This document shows, in pieces, positions 24,101 through 32,563 of a stretch of 33,412 nt of DNA. The stretch is from assembly GCA_050117315.1 (NCBI GenBank), contig JASFMY010000074.1, positions 1 to 33,412 on the forward strand, given 5' to 3'. How positions within the stretch are numbered: position 1 is the stretch's first letter; each line of letters starts with the position of its first letter. The stretch comes from JANQIV01 sp050117315 (GTDB taxonomy: Bacteria > Bacteroidota > Ignavibacteria > Ignavibacteriales > Melioribacteraceae). A model generated the notes under the pieces. The model was not told the origin of the DNA and did no database searches. It was given only the letters and a program-made list of their open reading frames with translations. The translations under genes and the position numbers were made by a program.

Positions 24101-25015
24101 ATGGAAAATCCTTATGCACCTATAGTACTATTTGTATACAACAGACCCAAGCACACTCAAAAAACAATATCATCTTTAATCCAAAATGAGTTTGCGGATA
24201 ATTCACTCTTATATATTTATGCAGACGGTCCAAAAGAAAATGATTCGTCGCAAGATGACATTTCTAAAGTAAGAGGAATTATTAATTCAGTCTCCGGCTT
24301 CAAATCAGTTAATATTATTGAAAGAGATAAAAATTTAGGGCTGGCAAACTCTATTATTCAAGGAGTTACAGAAGTTTTAAAAAACTACGACAAAGCTATT
24401 ATTGTTGAAGACGATCTTGTGAGTTCAAAATACTTTTTATCTTTTATGAACAAAGCTTTAGAAAACTTTAAAGAAGATCAAAAAATATTTTCAATATCCG
24501 GGTATTCATATCCAATATCATTTCCCAACTATTATAATGAAAACATTTTTCTCTCACCTCGTGCTTCATCTTGGGGATGGGGGACATGGAGAAACAGATG
24601 GGAAAAAGTTGATTGGGAAATAAGTGATTTTGATAAATTTATAACCGATAAAAAAGCTCAAGCCGATTTTAACAAAGGCGGCAATGACTTAACAAAAATG
24701 TTGAATAAACAAATGAAAGGAGAAATAGACTCATGGGCTATAAGATGGGCATATGCACACTTTAAAAATAATGCTTACTGCCTTTACCCTCTTAAATCGA
24801 AAATTCAAAATATCGGAAATGATTATTCAGGACGACACAGTACCTCAACAAAAAAATACCTTGTTAAGTTAGATAACTCTGAAATACCGGATAATTTTAA
24901 TAGAAATATTCAGCCTGATACAAATATATTGAATAGCATGAGAACTTTTTTTGATCAGAGTCTATACGAACGTATTTACTGGAGAATAATGAACATATTA
25001 AAAAACAACAATTGA
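24101..25015 (+). CDS. Glycosyltransferase with GT-A fold, last gene of the operon
   Basis: 304 residues. YAPIVLFVYNRPKHTQKTI opens a GT-A domain. ERDKNLGLANSIIQGV and the acidic IIVEDDLVSSKYFLSFM (DxD-equivalent EDD) follow, then SPRASSWGWGTWRNRWEKVD, a signature shared by many uncharacterised surface-polysaccharide glycosyltransferases related to GT2 and the GNT-I-like group. No membrane helix is seen, so it is cytosolic or peripheral. Donor and linkage are unknown. It ends 18 nt before the convergent stop of the GT4 gene on the other strand, with no visible terminator between. Confidence 0.82.
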   Translation: MENPYAPIVLFVYNRPKHTQKTISSLIQNEFADNSLLYIYADGPKENDSSQDDISKVRGIINSVSGFKSVNIIERDKNLGLANSIIQGVTEVLKNYDKAIIVEDDLVSSKYFLSFMNKALENFKEDQKIFSISGYSYPISFPNYYNENIFLSPRASSWGWGTWRNRWEKVDWEISDFDKFITDKKAQADFNKGGNDLTKMLNKQMKGEIDSWAIRWAYAHFKNNAYCLYPLKSKIQNIGNDYSGRHSTSTKKYLVKLDNSEIPDNFNRNIQPDTNILNSMRTFFDQSLYERIYWRIMNILKNNN

Positions 25016-25033
25016 TAATGTGGTATTTCAATT

Positions 25034-26140
25034 TCAAACATGATGAAGTACTTTTTTATAGACCTCAATAGTTCTTTCAACTGCTTTCTCCCACGAAAAA
25101 TTTTTTAGTCTTTCATAACCATTCGAAATCAACTGACCTCTAATGATATCATCGCTTAATACACGTAGAATTGCGGATCCCAATTTTCCTTTATCATTGG
25201 GATCAAAATACAATGCGGCATTTCCACCAACTTCAGGAAGTGAGCTACAATTTGCCAAAATTACTGGACAACCATTTCCGAAAGCTTCTAAAACCGGAAT
25301 ACCAAATCCCTCATACAATGATGGAAAAATAAAAGCCACTGCATTTTTATATAAACTGGAAAGCATCATATCATTAACTTCAAGATATATCACCTTCTCG
25401 TAAACTTTACATTCTTTTAATAAATTAATTTCAGAGTTTGAAAACTTTCCTCCACCTGCACAAATTAAAAACAAATCCTTTCTTTCAAATAAAACTTTTT
25501 GCGCCTCTTCAATTAATCCAGTAAAGTTTTTGTATTTATCTCGTCGACCTACAAATAAAAGATATTTGTCTGGAAGTTTGATATTGGTAACTCTTCCAGC
25601 AATATTGTTCTTCAAAGAATTTCCGTGATAAATTACATATACCTTTTTTTCATCTGTTCCAAAATATTTAATCAAGTCTTCTTTAGTATTTTGTGAAACA
25701 GCAATCACAGCGTCAGCCATTTCAACACATTTTTTTTTTGCCCTTGAAATGTTTTCGTAAAAGTGAAAATATTCGGAATATTTTTCATGGATCATATCAT
25801 GGACTGTAATTACAAATGGCTTACCTTTTAATTTGTCAATAAAATAAGGGTCAAAGTATGTTGGATGAAATACATCAAATGAATTTGCTTTTATTACATT
25901 TAGTGTATGTATCTTATTCAATTTATTCTGTAAATGTTTTTTCCCTTTAAATTCATTTTTTTTGAAAAAATTTTTAGAACCGTGTTTGCTGTTTTCCAAA
26001 TAAATATTATTGGAATATTTTAACGACAAATTTGAAACAACATTTTTATTCGGTAACCCATTAATGATTTGAGCAAAGTAACGGGAAACTCCACCATAAT
26101 TTTGAATTGTAAATGCTTGATGGTCAAATAGTATTTTCAT
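25034..26140 (-). CDS. Glycosyltransferase family 4
   Basis: 368 residues. The N-lobe begins ILFDHQAFTIQNYGGVSRYF and contains VITVHDMIHEKY. The C-lobe has LLFVGRRDKYKNFTGLI, FICAGGGKFS, FIFPSLYEGFGIPVLEAFGN with the EX7E-type acidic pair, and SLPEVGGNAALYFDP. This matches mannosyl-type GT4 enzymes of O-antigen/capsule synthesis. It starts 10 nt after the stop of the upstream GT4 gene, so the two form a minus-strand pair that converges on the large operon. It is probably part of the same glycan programme. Confidence 0.9.
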   Translation of the reverse strand: MKILFDHQAFTIQNYGGVSRYFAQIINGLPNKNVVSNLSLKYSNNIYLENSKHGSKNFFKKNEFKGKKHLQNKLNKIHTLNVIKANSFDVFHPTYFDPYFIDKLKGKPFVITVHDMIHEKYSEYFHFYENISRAKKKCVEMADAVIAVSQNTKEDLIKYFGTDEKKVYVIYHGNSLKNNIAGRVTNIKLPDKYLLFVGRRDKYKNFTGLIEEAQKVLFERKDLFLICAGGGKFSNSEINLLKECKVYEKVIYLEVNDMMLSSLYKNAVAFIFPSLYEGFGIPVLEAFGNGCPVILANCSSLPEVGGNAALYFDPNDKGKLGSAILRVLSDDIIRGQLISNGYERLKNFSWEKAVERTIEVYKKVLHHV

Positions 26141-26150
26141 TCAACTTGAT

Positions 26151-27407
26151 TTACTTTATGTTATTTAGAATTCCTGCTAATTTAATTGCGATATTCTTTC
26201 TTTCATATTTCTTTGTAATTTCTTTTTCACATTTCAATTCATTTGAATTATTGAAAAAAGACGAGGGATTCTCATCATACCTGAAAACCATTCCAGAGTT
26301 TGATTCTTCTATCATTCGCTTTACATCCCTATTGTTATCCGCGAAAGCTATAATAGGTTTGCGTGCTCTCAAGTATTCAAAAAGCTTTCCAGGAGTGTGC
26401 CTAGGTTCAGTTGCACAGACTAACAAATAATCTGCACTCATAACTTCTTTAATTACGTCTTTATATGGAAGATACCCCTTATATTCTGTGTATTCCGAAA
26501 GCCCGAACTCTTCAATTGATTTTTTTACTGCGGGACTTACTGTTCCAACAAATCTAATTTTTAACTTTCTCCCGTTTTCGATTTCTCTTTTAACTGTCCT
26601 CCAAAGGTTAACCGGATTTTGAAAATCAAAAATATTTCCGGCATGCAAAAGTACTTCACCGTCATTTTTTACTATTTCAACATTTTCAAAATCCTCTTCG
26701 TTATAACCCCAATGAAGAACGCTAGATTTTTCCTCAGTACCTGGGTACTTATTATAAAAGTACTCTTTCATTGAGTTCGTTACAAAAACAAGCTTGTTGG
26801 AATTTTTGATTATTTTTCTCTCAAAACTATTGTCAATATATTTTGTAATTTTACTTCTTTGCTGGCCTTTGTAATATGCAATATCAACCCAGGGATCAAT
26901 AAAAACCGATACGAGTGGGATGTTGAATTTTCTGCTTAATCTTTCTGCAAGTAAGTGTGTAGAATGCGGGGGACCGTTTGAAACTATCGCATCATACCTT
27001 TCTTCTCTCAATAATTTTGATGCTTCTCTTAAACCCGGGAAATACCAGCCAATTCTAGCATCAGGAATAAAGAAATTCATTCTAAGCCAAATAGAAAATT
27101 TTTGAGCAAAGCTCTTGTTTATTTTTGAAATAGACTCCGAAGCAACTAAAGACTGATCTTCTTTTTTCCCCAATAGCTTTTTATATAAAATAAACGGATC
27201 CCAAAAGTCAGTATGGATAACTTTTAATTCTGGATCAACTTCCTTTAACAATTCCAGATCACTTTTGGTAAAAGTATCTTCTTTAACTGTTAAAATTGTA
27301 GGCTGCCAGTTATGCCGAGGTAAGTATTTAACCATTTTCAAAGGCCAGTGATGCGATGCTTTTCCAGAAGGCGGCCAATAAAAACTGAGAAACAAAACTT
27401 TTTTCAT
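26151..27407 (-). CDS. Glycosyltransferase family 4
   Basis: 418 residues. It opens VLFLSFYWPPSGKASHHWPL and has VSNGPPHSTHLLAERL and VSVFIDPWVD in the N-lobe. The C-lobe has EVLLHAGNIFDFQNP, RFVGTVSP, YKGYLPYKDVIKEVMSADYL and TPGKLFEYLRARKPIIAF, where the (S/T)xKLFEYL pattern is the donor-binding segment of this subgroup. Such proteins occur in capsule and exopolysaccharide clusters of Bacteroidota. It has no signal peptide or membrane helix. The ATG at 27407 is preceded by an AT-rich leader with no strong GGAG. It is divergent from the lipoprotein gene across 105 nt. Confidence 0.87.
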   Translation of the reverse strand: MKKVLFLSFYWPPSGKASHHWPLKMVKYLPRHNWQPTILTVKEDTFTKSDLELLKEVDPELKVIHTDFWDPFILYKKLLGKKEDQSLVASESISKINKSFAQKFSIWLRMNFFIPDARIGWYFPGLREASKLLREERYDAIVSNGPPHSTHLLAERLSRKFNIPLVSVFIDPWVDIAYYKGQQRSKITKYIDNSFERKIIKNSNKLVFVTNSMKEYFYNKYPGTEEKSSVLHWGYNEEDFENVEIVKNDGEVLLHAGNIFDFQNPVNLWRTVKREIENGRKLKIRFVGTVSPAVKKSIEEFGLSEYTEYKGYLPYKDVIKEVMSADYLLVCATEPRHTPGKLFEYLRARKPIIAFADNNRDVKRMIEESNSGMVFRYDENPSSFFNNSNELKCEKEITKKYERKNIAIKLAGILNNIK

Positions 27408-27452
27408 GGGATTATTCTAAAAGATAAAATATCTATATTGATTATTTTTAAC

Positions 27453-27483
27453 TTGCAATAAAAAACAAATAATTTTAATTTCC
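27453..27483 (+). promoter_or_regulatory. Possible Bacteroidota-type promoter of the lipoprotein gene
   Basis: TTG (27453-27455), 20 nt, then TAATTTCC (27476-27483), a partial match to TAnnTTTG with the last two positions off. The spacing equals that of the clearer examples. The ATG is 30 nt downstream. Confidence 0.35.
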
Positions 27484-27512
27484 GAAATAATATTCATAAT
27501 ATCGGTGTTACT

Positions 27513-28802
27513 ATGAAATACATCTCTTTATTTGTACTTTTAATTTTTATTATGTCATGCAACTCGAATAATATTTCAGATACAACAACTCAAAAAGGCA
27601 CATTAAATTTATCAATAAATAAAACAAATATCCCAAATGATGTATCAAAACTAAAAATATATCTTACGAGAGATGGTTTCGAAAATATAGAAGAAGAAGC
27701 CGAAATTACAGACAGTACCACTAATTACCTGGAAATACAAATTAGTGCTGTTGTTATAGGAACATGGAAATTAATTGTTGAAGCGGTTGATGCAAATGAA
27801 ACAATAATTTTTAACGGTGAAAAAAATATTGAAGTTACGGCAAACGAAGTATCCCCTATACATATTACATTAACTCCAACAGATAATGGAACAGGAGACT
27901 TATTTATTTATATCGATTGGTTTAATTATGATAAATGGTTTGATCACCCAACTAACCCGATTATCACAAAACACAATAACAGTGAAGATCAATACGGCAT
28001 TTGGGAACCTACAGTTATTTATGATGATGGAAAATTTAAAATGTGGTATTTTGGATTAGCAGCCAATGCATATGGTTCTATTTTTTACGCGCACTCCGAT
28101 GACGGGATAAATTGGACAAAATATAGTAATCAACCCGTTATAAGTGAAGGTAATTCAGGTGATTGGGACGGAAGAAGAGTACAGCCGGGTGCCGTAATAA
28201 AGATTGGGGCAGAATACTTTTTATACTATTCCGGTTTTAATGATCCGGATGGGAAATGGGGTATTGGCTTAGCAAGATCCGATGACGGAATATATTGGAC
28301 GAAATATTCACAACCCATAATTGAAGGAGGAGATATTTGGGATTACCACATAATGCCTGCTTCCATCATAGAATTAAATGATAAATATTACTTATATTAT
28401 TCTGGAAACATGTTCCTTGGGGATGATTATAGAATAGGTTTAGCTGTTTCCAACGACGGCATTATTTGGGAGAAATATGACTATCCTATTTTTAATGCCT
28501 CAATGGAATGGGAAAATAACAGCGTTAGAGATGCATCAGTATTAAACGAGGATGGAAATTTAATAATGCTTTATACAAACGGACAAGCTCCGGACGCCTT
28601 TGGTTTTGCATATTCGACAGACGGGATAAACTGGATAAAAAGAACCGACAAGCCTTTCTTTGATTATACTGATTCTATAAATGATTATGTAACAATAGCT
28701 CATCCATATTTTATTAAGTATCAAAATGAATATCGTATTTATTACACCGGATTTTATGCTGATGACGATGCAGAATTATGTTTAGCCCGGTTGTTACCGT
28801 AA
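27513..28802 (+). CDS. Lipoprotein with five-bladed beta-propeller (GH43/GH32-like)
   Basis: 429 residues. A lipoprotein signal ends at IMSC (Cys16), so the mature protein is probably lipid-anchored. An Ig-like domain (about 28-125) is followed by a propeller (about 140-429). Its blades repeat the pattern seen in DDGKFKMWYFG, HSDDGINWTKYS, IGAEYFLYYSG, RSDDGIYWTKYS, LNDKYYLYYSGN, VSNDGIIWEKYD and STDGINWIKR. This is the repeat style of the GH32/43/62/68/130 superfamily. Acidic residues at IWEPTVIYDD, RDASV and similar strand ends could be catalytic, but I cannot assign the nucleophile/acid pair, so hydrolase activity is uncertain. It sits beside the glycan cluster and could trim or bind its product. 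Confidence 0.8.
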   Translation: MKYISLFVLLIFIMSCNSNNISDTTTQKGTLNLSINKTNIPNDVSKLKIYLTRDGFENIEEEAEITDSTTNYLEIQISAVVIGTWKLIVEAVDANETIIFNGEKNIEVTANEVSPIHITLTPTDNGTGDLFIYIDWFNYDKWFDHPTNPIITKHNNSEDQYGIWEPTVIYDDGKFKMWYFGLAANAYGSIFYAHSDDGINWTKYSNQPVISEGNSGDWDGRRVQPGAVIKIGAEYFLYYSGFNDPDGKWGIGLARSDDGIYWTKYSQPIIEGGDIWDYHIMPASIIELNDKYYLYYSGNMFLGDDYRIGLAVSNDGIIWEKYDYPIFNASMEWENNSVRDASVLNEDGNLIMLYTNGQAPDAFGFAYSTDGINWIKRTDKPFFDYTDSINDYVTIAHPYFIKYQNEYRIYYTGFYADDDAELCLARLLP

Positions 28803-28862
28803 TTAATTCTATTGTTGGCACCGTCAACGAGACTGGCAGAGAACCATAAAATTTATTTAAAA

Positions 28863-28896
28863 TAAAAAGGAGCTAAAAATCAGCTCCCTCTTTTTC
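28863..28896. terminator. Bidirectional terminator between convergent genes
   Basis: GGAGCT (28869-28874) pairs with AGCTCC (28882-28887). The stem is flanked by AAAAA on the left and a CTCTTTTT run on the right, so it can serve both the lipoprotein gene and the convergent aldolase gene. Confidence 0.82.
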
Positions 28897-28918
28897 AACC
28901 GTCAGTATGTATATGAAT

Positions 28919-29947
28919 TTACTTCCCTAATGTAGTCCCTTCTCCGCGTAAATCTTTAACGGCCTGAATAACTCTTAACTTCATACCTTCTTCCGCTTTT
29001 TTCAAATAGCTGCGCGGATCGTACATTTTTTTGTTTCCAACTTCGCCGTCAATTTTAAGCATGCCGTCGTAATTTTTAAACATATGTTCAACAATAGGTC
29101 TTGAGAAAGCATATTGAGTATCCGTATCAACGTTCATTTTGATAACGCCGTAATCAAGAGTTTCTCTTATTTCTTCAAGTGAAGAACCGCTTCCGCCGTG
29201 GAATACCAAGTCGAATGATGCCGCTTCACCATATTTAGCTATAACTGCATCCTGTCCTTCCTTTAAGATTGTCGGTTTCAGAACGACGTTACCCGGTTTA
29301 TAAACACCGTGTACGTTTCCGAATGTTGCTGCAAACATATATCTTCCGCCTACCTCGTTTAGTCTTTCGTATACGTAAAGCATATCTTCGGGAGTGGTAT
29401 ACAATTTTTCTGCCGGAGCATTTTCATTATCAACACCGTCTTCTTCACCGCCAACTACACCGGCTTCAACTTCTAAAATGATTCCAAGCTCTTTGCATTC
29501 TTTTAATAGTTCAACCGAAATATCCATGTTTTCTTTAATTGGAAGTTCACTGCCGTCGAACATGTGTGAATTAAAAAGCGGTTGCATTCCTGCATCAACT
29601 CTTTTCTTTGATTCGGCGAACAAAGGTTTTAAAAATGAATCAACTTTCCCCGGCTGGCAATGGTCTGTATGCAGGGCAACGTTAATTTCATATTTTTCGG
29701 CCGCATAATGAACAAAATTTGCAAGTGCAATTGCACCGAAAGCTGCGTCTTTAACTCCGAGTCCTGATGCAAATTGTCCGCCGCCGGTACTAACTTGTAT
29801 TATACCGTCTGATTCTGTTTCGGCAAAAGCCTGTAAACAAGCGTTGGCTGAAATTTCAGATGTAATGTTTATGGCAGGATAAGCAAATTTATTTTTCTTT
29901 GCATTGTCCAGCATTTCACAATATTTTTTATAATCTACTACGGACAT
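28919..29947 (-). CDS. fba: Class II fructose-bisphosphate aldolase
   Basis: 342 residues. This zinc-dependent enzyme reversibly cleaves fructose 1,6-bisphosphate to dihydroxyacetone phosphate and glyceraldehyde 3-phosphate in glycolysis/gluconeogenesis. Visible signatures are FAYPAINITSE, the metal/catalytic ALHTDHCQPGK (His93, Asp95, His96), LEVEAGVVGGEEDG, FGNVHGVYKPGN (second zinc His), LVFHGGSGSS (third zinc His and phosphate loop) and KMNVDTDTQYAF. The length and insertions resemble the longer class IIa (FbaA) group. The ATG has AGGAGG 5-10 nt upstream and a strong promoter. It is a single-gene unit with its own terminator, unrelated to the neighbouring glycan genes. Confidence 0.96.
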   Translation of the reverse strand: MSVVDYKKYCEMLDNAKKNKFAYPAINITSEISANACLQAFAETESDGIIQVSTGGGQFASGLGVKDAAFGAIALANFVHYAAEKYEINVALHTDHCQPGKVDSFLKPLFAESKKRVDAGMQPLFNSHMFDGSELPIKENMDISVELLKECKELGIILEVEAGVVGGEEDGVDNENAPAEKLYTTPEDMLYVYERLNEVGGRYMFAATFGNVHGVYKPGNVVLKPTILKEGQDAVIAKYGEAASFDLVFHGGSGSSLEEIRETLDYGVIKMNVDTDTQYAFSRPIVEHMFKNYDGMLKIDGEVGNKKMYDPRSYLKKAEEGMKLRVIQAVKDLRGEGTTLGK

Positions 29948-30004
29948 TATACCTCCTATTTATTTATTTGAAACTTTAGTTCCCGCCTTCAGAATTTAAG
30001 ATAG

Positions 30005-30035
30005 CAAAGTTAATCTTTTTTTTCCGATTCCGCAA
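30005..30035 (-). promoter_or_regulatory. Bacteroidota-type promoter of the aldolase gene
   Basis: On the minus strand TTG (30035-30033), exactly 20 nt, then TAACTTTG (30012-30005), a full TAnnTTTG match. The start codon lies about 57 nt further on. Confidence 0.72.
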
Positions 30036-30114
30036 TTTTATGATTGTAAAGTTTGTTTATTAATTCATAAAAATTCATTCAATTGATTATCTTGTGTAAT
30101 AAAAAAAGAATAAA

Positions 30115-30765
30115 ATGAACAATTCACATATTCGGCTTATTGTTTTTGATTTAGACGGCACACTAATGAGTTCCCACAAAACAATTTATTACTCTATGAT
30201 AAAAGCTTTTGAAGATCTGAACATACGGCATGACATTTCTGAAGGAAAATTTAATGAATGCATAGGCCTTCATTTTATAGACATTTTTGAAAGATATGAT
30301 GTTGAAGTACCGAGTTTTGACGAGTTTATAAAGATTTATAAATCATACTATTTTGAATTTATCGATAAATCCGAATTTTACCCCGGTGTTGAAAAAACTA
30401 TTGGGGACTTAAAAGCAGAAAACTATAAAATTGCTCTGCTTACAACCAAGGTTCAGGACCAGGCTGATAAAATTTTGAAACATTTTAAAATAGATCATCA
30501 TTTTGATCTTATTATGGGGAGGCGACCGAATATAAAAGATAAACCTTCGCCGGAACCGTTAATGTTTATCTGCAATAAGCTGAATATTGAGACAAAAAAT
30601 ACAATGATGGTCGGCGATAGTGAAATGGATATTCGCTGCGGAACCGGAGCCGGGGCTAAAACAGTTGGAGTAACTTACGGTTACCGTTCGGTGGAGCAAA
30701 TAAAAAGGGAAAACCCGGATTTTATAATTGACGGGATTACGGAAATCAACTCGATACTAAACTAA
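30115..30765 (+). CDS. HAD-superfamily phosphatase (phosphoglycolate phosphatase-like)
   Basis: 216 residues. Motif I is VFDLDGTL (nucleophile Asp12, acid Asp14), motif II LLTTK, motif III the Lys in DKPSPEP, and motif IV VGDSEMDI. The cap is the small helical type between motifs I and II, including YYSMIKAFEDL and CIGLHF. This is the layout of Gph/PpaX-like phosphatases that act on small phosphorylated metabolites such as 2-phosphoglycolate or pyrophosphate; the substrate is not decided by sequence. It is followed after 19 nt by the crotonase gene and is probably cotranscribed. The AAAAAAAGAATAAA leader gives only a weak ribosome site. Confidence 0.88.
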   Translation: MNNSHIRLIVFDLDGTLMSSHKTIYYSMIKAFEDLNIRHDISEGKFNECIGLHFIDIFERYDVEVPSFDEFIKIYKSYYFEFIDKSEFYPGVEKTIGDLKAENYKIALLTTKVQDQADKILKHFKIDHHFDLIMGRRPNIKDKPSPEPLMFICNKLNIETKNTMMVGDSEMDIRCGTGAGAKTVGVTYGYRSVEQIKRENPDFIIDGITEINSILN

Positions 30766-30784
30766 TTTCTTAATGGAGTAATTA

Positions 30785-31540
30785 GTGCAAAACGGGCAAG
30801 TAGAATTAAACATAAATGAACACATTGCGGTAATTACATTTTCTCACCCGAAAAGCAATTCACTGCCGGGAAAGTTATTGAGCGGGATTACCCATAAAAT
30901 AAATGAAATCTCCCAAAACGAAGATGTAACGGTAGTGCTGCTTAAAAGCGAAGGGAAAAAAGCTTTTTGTGCAGGAGCATCGTTTGACGAACTTCTTGAA
31001 ATAAAAGACTTTGAAACGGGCAAACAGTTTTTTATGGGGTTTGCGCTTCTTATGAATGCAATGCGCAAATGCCCAAAATTTATAATTGCAAGAGTGCAGG
31101 GCAAAACAGTCGGCGGTGGAGTTGGCCTGGCCTCTGCGGCGGATTACACAATAGCAACAAAAGCAGCATCTGTAAAACTAAGCGAACTTGCTTTGGGAAT
31201 AGGGCCGTTTGTTGTGGGACCTGCCGTAAAAAGAAAAATAGGCAATACAGCTTTCGGCGAAATGTCGATTGATTACGACTGGCATACTGCTGAGTGGGCT
31301 GAAAGAAAAGGCTTGTACACAAAAGTTTTGGAAACCATCGAAGAAATGGATGAAGAAATTGAAAAAATAATTGATAAACTCTCGCGCGGCAGCCTTGAAG
31401 CAATGCAGCAATTAAAAAAAATCCTCTGGGAAGGAACAGAACATTGGGATGAGCTGCTGGAAAAACGTGCCGAGATAAGCGGGAAACTCGTGTTGTCGGA
31501 ATTCACCAAAAACTATATTGAATCTTTCAAAAGGAAATAA
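30785..31540 (+). CDS. Enoyl-CoA hydratase/isomerase family protein (crotonase fold)
   Basis: 251 residues from a GTG start, supported by GGAG 8-11 nt upstream. Crotonase signatures are HPKSNSLPGKLL, the first oxyanion-hole segment FCAGASFDEL (61-70) and the second GGGVGLASAADY (110-121), then KLSELALGIGP with Glu134, which aligns with the second catalytic Glu of rat mitochondrial enoyl-CoA hydratase (Glu164). The first (Glu144) aligns with a Lys by eye. This hints at a reaction other than simple hydration, such as isomerisation or another acyl-CoA conversion. The HAD gene is upstream in the same unit; the beta-lactamase relic starts 3 nt downstream. Confidence 0.88.
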   Translation: MQNGQVELNINEHIAVITFSHPKSNSLPGKLLSGITHKINEISQNEDVTVVLLKSEGKKAFCAGASFDELLEIKDFETGKQFFMGFALLMNAMRKCPKFIIARVQGKTVGGGVGLASAADYTIATKAASVKLSELALGIGPFVVGPAVKRKIGNTAFGEMSIDYDWHTAEWAERKGLYTKVLETIEEMDEEIEKIIDKLSRGSLEAMQQLKKILWEGTEHWDELLEKRAEISGKLVLSEFTKNYIESFKRK

Positions 31541-31543
31541 TAA

Positions 31544-31753
31544 ATGAAAACGATTTTAAGTGCTGTTTTGGTTACGGTCCTTGTAGCCGGTTTTTCCAAT
31601 TGCTCAAATAAAGAAAATGATTTAAACAGTTTTTTTGTCGGCTAAGAAGGGACATTCATTTTATATGATTATAATGTCGGAACATATTTAAAATATAATC
31701 CTCAAAGAAGCACGGAAAGATTTAAGCCGTGTTCAACATTTCCTGACTTTTGA
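31544..31753 (+). pseudogene. Class D (OXA-type) beta-lactamase relic
   Basis: The frame begins with an ATG 3 nt after the crotonase stop. It encodes a lipoprotein-like signal (about 20 residues to SNCSNK) and NDLNSFFVG, then meets TAA (31643-31645). The same frame continues EGTFILYDYN, VGTYLKYNPQRSTERFK and PCSTF, followed by PDF and TGA. Class D beta-lactamases have xGTFVLYD ... RF.PCSTFKIPNSL, where STFK is the active-site motif. Here the TAA stands where Tyr or a similar residue is usual, and the Lys of STFK is replaced at a breakpoint. The remaining two-thirds of the enzyme is absent. The original enzyme would have been an exported serine beta-lactamase; this remnant cannot be active. 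Confidence 0.75.
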
Positions 31754-32014
31754 CAATTAGTGCGGTAGAAGTTACCAATGCCTTATTAGTTTTACTAATG
31801 GGCTATCGATGATATTCCTAGTTGGAGAAGAAAAGATGAATACCCTTTTCGTCAGTTTATCCTGAATATAAGTTTCTGTAATACCCCAAACTAAATCACG
31901 AAATTTTCACATCGATAGATTGGTTGAAACTTCTAAGTATTTCTCCATTATCAAAGCAACAAAACTAATTAACACACAGGGCAAACGTATCAAAAAAAAG
32001 AGGGAGGTCAGTTT
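31754..32014. other. Intergenic remnant, nothing recognised
   Basis: All frames carry stops. One plus-strand string near 31808-31822 reads DIPSW, which recalls a segment of class D beta-lactamases, but the surrounding residues do not align and I do not call it. Confidence 0.4.
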
Positions 32015-32563
32015 AAAATAGAAAAAAAATTAAGTTTGTTTTCAACAAAAAAAAAGAAAACAAAATCGAAAAAGCGTTAAGTAGAATCACAGACCCCCGA
32101 GTAGTAAATCGATGTCAGCACAAGTTATGCGATATATTATTTATAGCCTTATGCACGTTAGTATGTAATGGAGAAAATTTCGGAGACATGGAAGAATTTG
32201 GGCTCCAAAGATATAAATGGTTAAAAACGCTGTTAGAGTTGCCCAATGGAATACCATCCCATGATACATTTAAGAGAGTATTACAACCGTAATGTTTATC
32301 AAAGATATTAGAATCAGAAGGGTACCTACTATTAGATACGATAAAGGAAAAGTTAATCTGTATAGATGGGAAAAAAGTCAAGGGAGTATCCCCGAAACAG
32401 AAAGGCAATAAAGGCTTATATATATTAAGTGTTTGGGTAAGTGAAAATAGTTTCAGTATAGGTCAAAAGAAAGTAAATGATAAGAGTAATGAAATTGTGG
32501 CAATACCGGAGTTGTTAGAAAAATTGGATATAGAAGGAGCAGTAATAAGCATAGATGCCCTAT
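32015..32563 (+). pseudogene. ISAs1-family transposase fragment
   Basis: The plus strand reads ALSRITDPRVVNRCQHKL, CDILFIALCTLVCNGENF, MEEFGLQRYKWLKTLLELP, NGIPSHDTFKRVLQP, then TAA (32290-32292) where a sense codon such as CAA is expected. It continues in the same frame with LICIDGKKVKG, LYILSVWVSENSFSIGQKKV, NDKSNEIVAIPELLEKLDIE and GAVISIDAL. This is the N-terminal associated domain plus the first half of the DDE domain of ISAs1/IS4-like transposases. IDGKK and SIDA hold the first two acidic residues. The frame is cut at TA 32561-32562, where an IS630 tip begins, so the rest was separated by that insertion. The start is not defined; the frame is open back to about 32015. Confidence 0.83.

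Noticed and set aside
31080..31403. 107-residue minus-strand open frame
   Set aside because: Antisense to the crotonase gene, low-complexity Leu/Gln content.
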